A stretch of DNA of 13,070 nucleotides from Baffinella frigidus. Its lineage: Eukaryota; Cryptophyceae; Cryptomonadales; Baffinellaceae. The DNA lies in NCBI GenBank assembly GCA_026770585.1, contig MU646467.1, forward strand, positions 139,108-152,177, read 5' to 3'. Below, one piece after another: positions 1 through 5,733 of this stretch (its first letter is position 1; each line of letters opens with the position of its first letter). Below the pieces are notes generated by a model that worked only from the letters and a program-made list of their open reading frames with translations, was not told the DNA's origin and ran no database searches. A program made the translations under genes and the position numbers.

Positions 1-102
<102 letters not shown>

Positions 103-129
103 TTTTTTTCCAATATATCACCATATCAC

Positions 130-226
130 CTCAGCGAAGGAGGTGGTGCCCTGCTGCTTGATCTGCATAGTGGCCCACTCGCGCCCGCCCGTCACAAACG
201 CCTCCCCCGCCAGCTGCTGCATCAAC
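130..226 (-). other. Exon C of the oxidoreductase gene
   Basis: The 97-nt exon lies between AAATAG and GTGATA. The first G completes the Arg codon from exon B, then come 32 codons, [22 protein letters not shown] and [10 protein letters not shown]. This fits the helix and third strand of the Rossmann domain. It ends in phase 0, and an in-frame TGA follows only four codons into the intron, which supports the donor. Confidence 0.6.
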
Positions 227-3126
227 CTATTTTTGTGTGTGGGGGGGTACGATTTGATCAGGGTGGTTTTATAAATTAAATACGCATCGCCCGTAGGGAA
301 TTAGAGCCGTTCGCGTAATTTCTCCAGGAAAGGCTCCAATTCCATCAGTGTTTGAATGATCTGCATTGGTGAGGATGTGGATGGTAGGCATGACGGTCCA
401 CTCGCGCCCGCCCGTCACAAACGCCTCCCCAGCAACCTACCGCATCAACCTGTCCATGTGTGTGTGGGGGCGATTTAATCCGGGCGAGGATTTAATTTAA
501 TAGTTTTAATTTACATAGTATTTAATCTAAATAGTATTCAATTTGAATAGTATTTAATTTGAATACGCATCGCCCGTATGGAATTGGAGCCGTTGGCGTA
601 GTTTCTAAAAGGAAGGCTCCAATTCCATGGAAATTCTGAAGGCTGCAATTTCCTGGGGGGATGCGGATTTGAATGATCTGGAAAGGCTCCAATTCCCTGT
701 GGGAGTGAGTGTTTGAATGGTCTGGATAGTAGCCCACTCGCGCCCGTTACGAACGCCTCCCCGGCAAGCTGCCGCATCAGCCTGCCGTGGGGGTGCGCGA
801 TTTCTAGCGCCGCCGCATCCCCACGCCAGATTCCAGGAAGGGGTCGCCAAAAGTCAATTTCCCTTGAAGGCAGTTGTTTTCAAAAGTCAAATACCGTACC
901 AGGGTACGGTGATAAGACAGTCACCACCCTCCCCCAATCTGGCGTGGCAGCTTGTAGATGACGAATGACATTGATTGGATACTCATGGAATCGCGGAAAC
1001 GTTTCGATCCAAAGTTGACAGATGTGTACCACACGCCGAGATTGTCAACTTGCGAATAGTCCGTCAGCCCGACCGATACAGAGCTAGCATCTAGGAATCA
1101 GGCCCTATTCTCAAGTTGACAATCATCGACGTGTGGTACAAATCTGTCAACTTCCGAGCGAAAAAGAACCGCGTAGCAGACACAGCATCTCTGTAGGTCC
1201 TGCTCAGACACAGGCTCTGTGGGGGTGCATACACGGCGGCCGTGTTGGCAACAATAAACGTCTCTCTCACTATCCAGGCGGCAGTTGGTACCGAGTAGCA
1301 GACGTCTCATTCCTTGATAATAGGACCTGTCTCCTGAATTCTAGCTCTAACTCAGTCGGGCTGACGGACTATTCTCAAGTTGACAACCTCAGCGCGCGGT
1401 ACAAATCTGTCAACTTCCGGGCGAAAAAATACCGAGTAGCAGACGCCTCATTCCTTGACGGACTATTCTCAAGTTGACAACCTCAGCGCGTGGTACAAAT
1501 CTGGCAACTTCCGGGCGAAAACGAACCGAGTAGCAGACGCCTCATTCCGTCCGGCGATAACAAAGTCGATCTCGCCCTTGGACATCCGGAACAGCTCTCG
1601 GATCGTCCAGGCGCCCACGCGCCCCGTCCCGCCAACAACCTGCCGTACGGGATTCAGCCCCACTAATTAGCGCCTCAGTTTAATTAGGCGGCCTAATTAA
1701 ATGTAAGCCTCCCCTATGTAATTCCACCTATTCAACCTCGTGTAAAAGTGAGACTGATTCAGTTATCTCCCAAAACATCGCCCCCTCCCGCCAATAACCT
1801 GTTCGTGCCAGCACCGTCAACTTTTGCCGTTGGTGCATGCTTTTGACGTGGTCAACAGAGGCGAAACCGCTCTGCTCATCCTCCTCTGTGATGCCACAGT
1901 CAGCATTGAAGCTTTCTGCGCTGCCTGCGTGCGAGAGAACCACACGGTGCACTACGAACCTTTCAGCAAACCTCAACTTGCCTCGAGACAATTAACTTGA
2001 AGGCTTTTCTGGTGCAAATTTAGTCACGTGCCACGCTAGATTTAGCGTAGCCGAAACCTTCGTAGTCCACCGTGTGAAGAAAACAGGCGTCGGACATCGA
2101 AGCTCCCTGGTACGAATGAGCCAGACGCTAACGGCAAACCCCCTCGAGTTCGGAGGGCGAGTGGGGCAAAGGATCTCTTCGCGAAGAGATCCACGAACCG
2201 CTGTCGAGCGAACTCGGCACATAAGACAGTCAGGGGGGAAAACGACCTTGGCTTTCAGGTAAAAATATTTGAAATATTTCAAGTTGTTCCATCCTCGCTC
2301 AACAGCAGACTCCTGAATGAATTTATCTCAGGTTTGCGTGGGGCTCGCAGCCAATTCTGAGCTTAACTCACTTTTCAGGGGTTTAAAATACCCCCCCCTC
2401 CCCCCAATAAAATCTTGAGATTGACGCCTTGCGAGATGGAATTTATTGTGAGCTGGGACTAGATCAGGGGGGCACCGTGGCCAAAATAAGTGAAATTGAA
2501 CGAGACTCCTTTCAAAATGAAAACCTCGTGGTCCACCGGACCACTCATCTCCAGGCTTGAGAGTAAGAAGAAGAAGAAGAACAAGAAGCAGAAGAAGAAG
2601 AAGAAGAACAAGAAGAAGAACAAGAAGCAGAAGAAGAAGAAGAAGAAGAACCAGAAGAAGAACAAGAACACGAAGCAGAAGAAGAAGAAGAAGAAGAAGA
2701 AGAAGACGAACAAGAAGCAGAACAAGAAGACGCAGACGAAGCAGAAGAATAAAAAGAAGAGGGACAGGGGGGCACCGTGACGCGCGGGCGGGCCCCGTTT
2801 TTGAAGGTCCTGGTCCCCCACACCGCGTCCCGCAGCGCCCTCTCAGCCTTGGCGCCGTCCCGCTTCGCCTGAGGCGGTTAGGGTTTGGGGTTCAGGGTGC
2901 AGCCCCCAAACCGGTTTCGGGCCGGGAAACAGGTTATGGACCTGAAACCTAGGGCACGTTGGGTCCGACCAGAGGCCGTTTCACGCAGTTTACGCCGTAT
3001 CCATGCAACCTACAAGGCTACAGACCGGGGCACCGTGACGCGCGGATGGGCCCCGTTTTTAAAGGTCCTAGTCCCCCACACCGCGTCTCTCAGCGCCCTC
3101 TCGGCTTTGGCGCCGTCCCTCTTCGC
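130..3126 (-). CDS. Saccharopine dehydrogenase-like NAD(P)-binding oxidoreductase, partial, split gene
   Basis: The minus-strand exons 3126-3034 or 2868-2776, 1639-1527 and 226-130 join with GT-AG introns and matching phases (0/0, then 2 nt + 1 nt). Joining the first two places PRVT next to [17 protein letters not shown], a Rossmann beta strand with its GGTGRVG dinucleotide-binding loop and following helix. [17 protein letters not shown] then gives the second strand and the AGRN motif, followed by LMQQL and a third strand, WATMQI. This order is that of the N-terminal NAD(P)-binding domain of saccharopine dehydrogenase-like proteins, whose substrates vary and often are unknown. The rest, including the catalytic half, lies beyond the left edge; the 5' end and any targeting leader were not found. 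A short-chain dehydrogenase or NAD-dependent epimerase is the alternative, but the AGRN after strand 2 favours the saccharopine-type fold. Introns hold many decayed copies of its own exon edges. Confidence 0.68.
298..343. repeat. GGAATTGGAGCC hairpin, copy 1
   Basis: Inverted arms GGAATTAGAGCC and GGCTCCAATTCC flank a short spacer. A better-preserved copy is at 580-626. It belongs to the duplicated exon C/intron unit. Confidence 0.65.
372..452 (-). pseudogene. Decayed copy of exon C, number 2
   Basis: In sense it begins GGACAG|GTTGATGCGG and keeps [11 protein letters not shown], but codon 4 is TAG and the sequence diverges after GREW. It lies 223 bases from the intact copy. Confidence 0.72.
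580..626. repeat. GGAATTGGAGCC hairpin, copy 2
   Basis: Perfect 12-base inverted arms GGAATTGGAGCC and GGCTCCAATTCC surround a 23-base loop. A single extra arm occurs near 684. Confidence 0.75.
716..783 (-). pseudogene. Decayed copy of exon C, number 3
   Basis: In sense it reads [13 protein letters not shown], then a four-base deletion shifts the frame before GREWA. It lies 336 bases from copy 2. Between copies lie a GGAATTGGAGCC hairpin and AT-rich filler, so the whole unit (exon start plus upstream intron) was duplicated. Confidence 0.72.
821..947. mobile_element. MITE-like element with CCACGCCAGATT termini, copy 1
   Basis: The 127-bp element has 12-base terminal inverted repeats CCACGCCAGATT and AATCTGGCGTGG. 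Its interior (GCCAAAAGTCAATTTCCC, TTTTCAAAAG) matches the reverse complement of the element at 9666-9791. It carries no coding sequence. Confidence 0.8.
1012..1153. repeat. Foldback element with AAGTTGACA arms
   Basis: The left arm 1012-1059 and right arm 1106-1153 are inverted copies of about 48 bases with roughly 90% identity. Each arm also has AAGTTGACA near one end and TGTCAACTT near the other, so it can fold on its own. Single-arm relatives lie at 1375-1420, 1468-1513 and 10306-10392, and a weaker one near 8289-8340. Confidence 0.8.
1168..1457 (-). pseudogene. Three extra copies of the exon B end and its donor
   Basis: GGAATGAGGCGTCTGCTACT (sense), which ends exon B before CG|GT, recurs at 1434-1457 (93 bases from the intact exon), with one change at 1290-1314, and more decayed at 1168-1187. 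Each keeps a GT at the donor position. The copies ride on a repeated unit that also holds the AAGTTGACA foldback. Confidence 0.7.
1527..1639 (-). other. Exon B of the oxidoreductase gene (Rossmann motif)
   Basis: The 113-nt exon lies between acceptor CGGCAG and donor GTTCGT, starts in phase 0 and ends two bases into a codon. It encodes [17 protein letters not shown]...[16 protein letters not shown] plus CG. GGTGRVG is the glycine-rich dinucleotide loop and the acidic/AGRN region ends strand 2. The two left-over bases are completed by the first base of exon C to give Arg. Three further copies of its last 20 or so bases lie downstream at 1434-1457, 1290-1314 and about 1168-1187. Confidence 0.72.
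1776..1798 (-). pseudogene. Decayed copy of the exon B start
   Basis: In sense it reads GAACAG|GTTATTGGCGGGAGGGG, matching the true exon B start GGCAG|GTTGTTGGCGGGACGGGG with three substitutions. It lies about 150 bases upstream of the intact exon. Confidence 0.55.
2171..2192. repeat. Perfect 22-bp palindrome
   Basis: GGATCTCTTCG is followed directly by its reverse complement. Outer CGAGTTCG (about 2144) and CGAACTCG (about 2208) may pair around it, giving a two-stem cruciform. Confidence 0.85.
2465..2480 (-). pseudogene. Copy of the exon A end and donor
   Basis: The plus-strand string CAGGGGGGCACCGTG recurs here and at about 2765-2779, where it spans the exon A1 donor (ACG|GTGCCCCCCTG in sense). 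It is a tail copy placed in the downstream intron, separated from the exon by the purine tract. Confidence 0.6.
2566..2757. repeat. (AAG)n purine-rich microsatellite
   Basis: About 190 bases of AAG/AAC-type triplets are almost purely purine on the plus strand, hence pyrimidine (CTT) on the sense strand of the surrounding gene. The lysine/arginine-rich and poly-Phe reading frames across it are by-products of the repeat. Confidence 0.95.
2776..2868 (-). other. Exon A1 of the oxidoreductase gene (second intact copy)
   Basis: The 93-nt exon lies between CTCAG and GTGCCC and is phase 0 at both ends. Its last residues PRVT supply the start of the Rossmann strand completed by VVGGTG in exon B. The acceptor is directly preceded, in the sense direction, by a CCCCAAACCCTAACC tract. 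A copy of the exon end and donor lies at about 2465-2480, beyond the (AAG)n tract. Confidence 0.65.
2877..2922 (-). repeat. Short telomere-like tract before the exon A1 acceptor
   Basis: GGTTAGGGTTTGGGGTTCAGGG on the plus strand is C-rich in sense and ends only a few bases before the exon A1 acceptor. Confidence 0.6.
3034..3126 (-). other. Exon A2 of the oxidoreductase gene (first of two intact copies)
   Basis: The 93-nt exon is bounded by ACAG and GTGCCC, is phase 0 at both ends and has 31 codons. It reads [18 protein letters not shown]..., a charged amphipathic helix, then [11 protein letters not shown]. It matches exon A1 (2868-2776) at 84 of 93 bases. Of seven codons that differ, six are synonymous and one is His for Arg. 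Which copy is spliced to the next exon, or whether both are used, cannot be told here. Confidence 0.6.
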
Positions 3127-3228
3127 CTGTCAGGATGCACGCCCCCCGTTAGGTGCGCTGCGCTACTAAATTGTCGGTTGTTACATCTGCTGGCCACGCG
3201 AAAAGAATGAAACAACGGCAGTAGTTAA

Positions 3229-3262
3229 CGATCTTGGCTTTGGCGCTGTTTCGCTTTGCCTG
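3229..3262 (-). pseudogene. Decayed copy of the exon A start
   Basis: Antisense to the plus strand it reads CCCCAG|GCAAAGCGAAACAGCG, like the exon A start (AKRDGAKA becoming AKRNSAKA), and then diverges. It lies upstream of both intact copies and follows a degenerate telomere-like tract. Confidence 0.55.
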
Positions 3263-3347
3263 GGGCGTTTATGGTGTATGGTTTGTGGTGCATGGTTTGT
3301 GGTGTATGGTTTATGGTTAATGGTTTACGGTTTATGGTTAAGGGTTT
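3259..3347 (-). repeat. Degenerate TATGGTT-type repeat
   Basis: A run of TATGGTTT/TATGGTTA units on the plus strand, ending AAGGGTTTGG. It resembles decayed TTTAGGG-like repeat. In sense it lies directly upstream of the decayed exon A start at 3262-3229. Confidence 0.7.
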
Positions 3348-3918
3348 GGCACGCCTCGCCCCCGTCAGTCACGATGCGCTACTACGTTGTGAACTTTTGC
3401 CATGGTTCCATTCTAAGTTATCAACTTTTACCATGGTTCCATTCTCCTCCTTTCCACCAGATCCAAAGACCGCGCTACCATAACCCCCTACCCCACATTC
3501 CACGAAACTACTGAGGATTTGGCGCGGGTTTCAAAAGGACATCCCCATCATAGCACGACACTGTTCCAGGTTGAATCGGGGTCGAAAAGGACATGCCGGC
3601 GCGTCCACTTCTGCCCCCCCTCCCCCATTCGCCCCTGTTACCAACGACACAGCGGGATACGAAGGGATTTCGGCCCAAATCGGGCCACCTTTCCGTGACC
3701 TTATCCGTAGGACCCCCCCTATGTCCCTACGGGTTGCCTACCGTAGGGTCCTAGGTCTTATCGCTTAGGGGTTATTCAAAATCCCTTCCAAGTCCGCTGT
3801 GTGGCTGGGAACACTGAACGGTCAAATTGCTTCTCATCAGGGGGAGGGTGGAAGCATCAATGCCCTGAATCCTGTTCGCTCCACTCTGACCGGGGAATGG
3901 GCGATTCACACCACCAGG
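3263..3918. other. Repeat-rich stretch without a supported gene
   Basis: It holds a small direct duplication (AACTTTTGCCATGGTTCCATTCT at about 3392-3413, again with one change at 3425-3446) and short hairpins at 3640-3770: GGCCC/GGGCC, and CCGTAGG/CCTACGG. A CTACCGTAGGGTCCTAGG string at about 3739-3756 recurs in the repeats at 5140 and 5220. Open frames here show no family features. Confidence 0.5.
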
Positions 3919-4378
3919 ACATATTGTCGAAATGGACTTCGCGCGGAATCGAGGTCAGGTCAGGAAATCAGAAAAAAATCTATCCTCTTGCCGGTTTTAT
4001 AGTAGAATAATACCTTTAGTTGGAGCCATTTGTTTGACCTTTGGCCTGTAGTAAAGATCTCAAGATTTCATCGCAGCTCGATTTTTTTTAGCAGAATCTG
4101 GAGCTGAAGGCCAAATTTCGACGATCTGCGCTTTCAGATTTCAAAAAGGATGAAATTTAGGGTTGAAATTCAGCAGAATACCGGTAACCTCCATTTATGA
4201 CTTATCGAAATGAAACCGGCAAGAGGATAGAAAATGGACTTTAATGCTATCGAAGGCATGGTTTTTATCTCAAAATAGCATCTCCCACCCATAAGATGAC
4301 ACAAAAAGGCAAAAAATGGGAAAATATTGCTGACCTGACCTCGATTTTTTCCGCGCGGATCCCATTTCGACAATACCT
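3919..4378. mobile_element. 460-bp nested inverted-repeat element
   Basis: Outer arms (about 3921-3964 and 4331-4377) share ATTGTCGAAATGG, CGCGCGG and TCGAGGTCAGGTCAG in inverted orientation. Inner arms are a perfect 19-base pair at 3979-3997 and 4213-4231. The interior lacks a transposase-sized frame, so a non-autonomous foldback element is likely. Confidence 0.75.
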
Positions 4379-4487
4379 CCACCAGCACATGCTTCCAACG
4401 CTTTCTAGAGAGAAAGTTATTAACGTTGAAAAGAATTCTGGCCCGGCAAGGTGTCAACACTCGGTTGACCCCCGCGTAGCTATCTTC

Positions 4488-4624
4488 ATCCGGGGACAGG
4501 TGACTTTTCTTTAAGAAACTGGCAACGAAAATTACTACACAATTCGTTCTCACCAGTAATGTTTAAGCATTTGTGTAGTAATTTTCATTGCCAGATTCTG
4601 AAAGAAAAACAGGTTTCCCCGGAT
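4488..4624. mobile_element. MITE-like hairpin with ATCCGGGG termini, copy 1
   Basis: The 137-bp inverted repeat has ends ATCCGGGG/CCCCGGAT, and inner arms CTGGCAACGAAAATTACTAC and its near-perfect complement (one mismatch). The loop (ACAATTCGTTCT...) is homologous to that of the copy at 8457-8598. In the minus sense its edge lies just inside a GTAATCCGGGG donor that ends the candidate exon at 4698-4628. Confidence 0.9.
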
Positions 4625-4627
4625 TAC

Positions 4628-4698
4628 CTGCCTAGCCTCCCCCATTTGCTTCTCTCCCCCCGCCGAGCCCACGTTGGCGTCCAGCTTTTGCGGCCTTG
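4628..4698 (-). other. Candidate upstream exon of the oxidoreductase gene
   Basis: Between acceptor AAAGCAG and donor GTAATC an open stretch of 2 nt plus 23 codons reads RPQKLDANVGSAGG then EKQMGEARQ. It ends in phase 0, matching the start of exon A2. A telomere-like array lies directly upstream of the acceptor, as for other exons here. There is no family match, so this rests on splice sites, phase and position only. Confidence 0.3.
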
Positions 4699-4701
4699 CT
4701 G

Positions 4702-4809
4702 CTTTCGGGTTTCGGGTTTCGGGTTTCGGGTTTCGGGTTCAGGGTTTAGTTTCAGGGTTTAGGGTTTAGGGATTAGGGTTTAGGGATTAGGGTTTAGAGT
4801 TTCGGGTTT
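4702..4809 (-). repeat. Telomere-like TTTCGGG/TTTAGGG array
   Basis: About 15 units of TTTCGGG then TTTAGGG with TTCAGGG and GATTAGGG variants, G-rich on the plus strand. It ends TTTAGCGCATGAGTGGTC, a tail shared with the array ending near 8218, so arrays travel with flanking sequence. Confidence 0.92.
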
Positions 4810-4933
4810 AGCGCATGAGTGGTCTCATTCCTGAAATGTTGTCACGCGTAATTTAATTTCATCACGCCCCCAACGCCAACACTGCATTTCCACCAGCCAC
4901 CTCAGCGGCATCCGATCAAAGACGGGAAATCAA

Positions 4934-5021
4934 GAAAACGGTTTTAATTTAAAACTTTCTGGCAATGAAATTTACTACACAGAACGATCTTTATTAGTAA
5001 TATTAATAAAACTGTTTCCCC
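4934..5021. mobile_element. Half copy of the ATCCGGGG hairpin family
   Basis: CTTTCTGGCAATGAAATTTACTACACA and the loop-like CTTTATTAGTAATATTAATAAA match the left arm and loop of this family, but no matching right arm follows. It ends CTGTTTCCCCAT, like the family's outer arm. It appears to be a rearranged or deleted copy. Confidence 0.6.
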
Positions 5022-5097
5022 ATGAAATCTGGAGCAGCGCTCCGGGCTTCATCATGAAACGTTCGATTTCAGGGCCATTCAACTCACACAATCGATA

Positions 5098-5286
5098 TCC
5101 CTTACGTGCCCAGTAGGCTCATACGCCCTACGGTAGGGCCCTAGGACCTGCCTAGGGCGAGTTAGGGTGAATATTCACCCTATTCCTTAAGTGGCCAGTA
5201 GGCGCATACGCCCTACCGTAGGGCCCTAGGACCTGCCTAGGACCTCTTGCGGGTCAATTTAGACCGACTGGCCACTTAAGGGAAAG
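5098..5286. repeat. Two tandem palindromic units inside inverted ends
   Basis: Units at 5102-5158 and 5188-5244 are about 93% alike, with CATACGCCCTACSGTAGGGC, CCTAGGACCTGCCTAGG. Each contains a CCCTACSGTAGGG palindrome. TATCCCTTACGTGCCCAGT at the left and ACTGGCCACTTAAGGGA at the right are inverted ends. A hairpin GGGTGAATATTCACCC separates the units. Confidence 0.8.
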
Positions 5287-5333
5287 GCACTTGAGGGATA
5301 CATCAGGTCCTCGCACCGCGTCTCGTGCACCCC

Positions 5334-5703
5334 GAACCCTGTGACGAACATTACCTGTACAGGTGACGAGACTGACCTGGTTCAGCAGCTCCTTGCTCCT
5401 GAACCCAGAACCCTATGCCTCAGACACTAACCCCTAACCCCTAAACTCATTCAAACCCTGTGACGAACAGAACCGTGCGGTATATGTTATGAGGCTGACC
5501 TGGTTCAGCACCTCCTTGCTCCTTGCTCCTTGCTCCTGAACCCTGGACCCTGGACCCTGAACCCTGAATCCTATACTTTAGACACTAACCCCTAACCCCT
5601 AAACCCGTTCCAAACCTGTGATGAACATAACCGTGCTGTACAGTTGATGCGGATGGCCTGGTTCAGCACTTCCTTCATCCTTGCTCCTGAACCACCCTAG
5701 ACC
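5334..5703. repeat. Three tandem units of about 120-160 bp
   Basis: Units begin near 5334, 5453 and 5611 with CCTGTGACGAACA, continue through CTGGTTCAGCASCTCCTTGC, TCCTGAACCC and ACACTAACCCCTAACCCCTAAA. Unit 2 is longer through internal copies of CTTGCTC and CCTGGAC. In the minus sense CTGAACCAG|GTCAGT resembles an exon end, but no acceptor or conserved frame is shared by all three, so no gene is called. Confidence 0.85.
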
Positions 5704-5733
5704 CTAAACCCGAGCCCCGTGGTGACCAACGAG
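5704..5733 (-). other. clpS: ClpS exon 5: C-terminus and stop
   Basis: The exon lies between AAGTAG and the stop, with nine codons LVGHHGARV and TAG. It fits the short HG-V end of ClpS proteins. Its first 13 bases repeat the exon 4/intron 4 junction, so the ancestral uninterrupted reading was probably KDELVGHHGARV. Confidence 0.6.

Larger units (their letters stand above)
1660..2460. other. Intronic stretch with no convincing exon
   Basis: Apart from the exon B start copy at 1776-1798 and the palindrome at 2171-2192, only short AT-rich pieces and open frames without a recognisable protein are seen. A poly-C tract lies at 2391-2405. It falls between exons A1 and B of the oxidoreductase gene. 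Confidence 0.5.

Noticed and set aside
1728-1991. Minus-strand frame of 87 codons as an extra oxidoreductase exon
   Set aside because: No splice pair with matching phase was found and its only recognisable part is the exon B start copy.
2459-2823. Long reading frames of Lys, Arg, Phe or Ser over the purine tract
   Set aside because: They are translations of (AAG)n in different frames and end where the repeat ends.
5334-5703. Tandem units as three exons ending CTGAACCAG|GTCAGT (minus strand)
   Set aside because: The frame is not kept among copies (seven-base insertions), no common acceptor exists, and the telomere-like tract runs in the opposite sense to that at supported exons.
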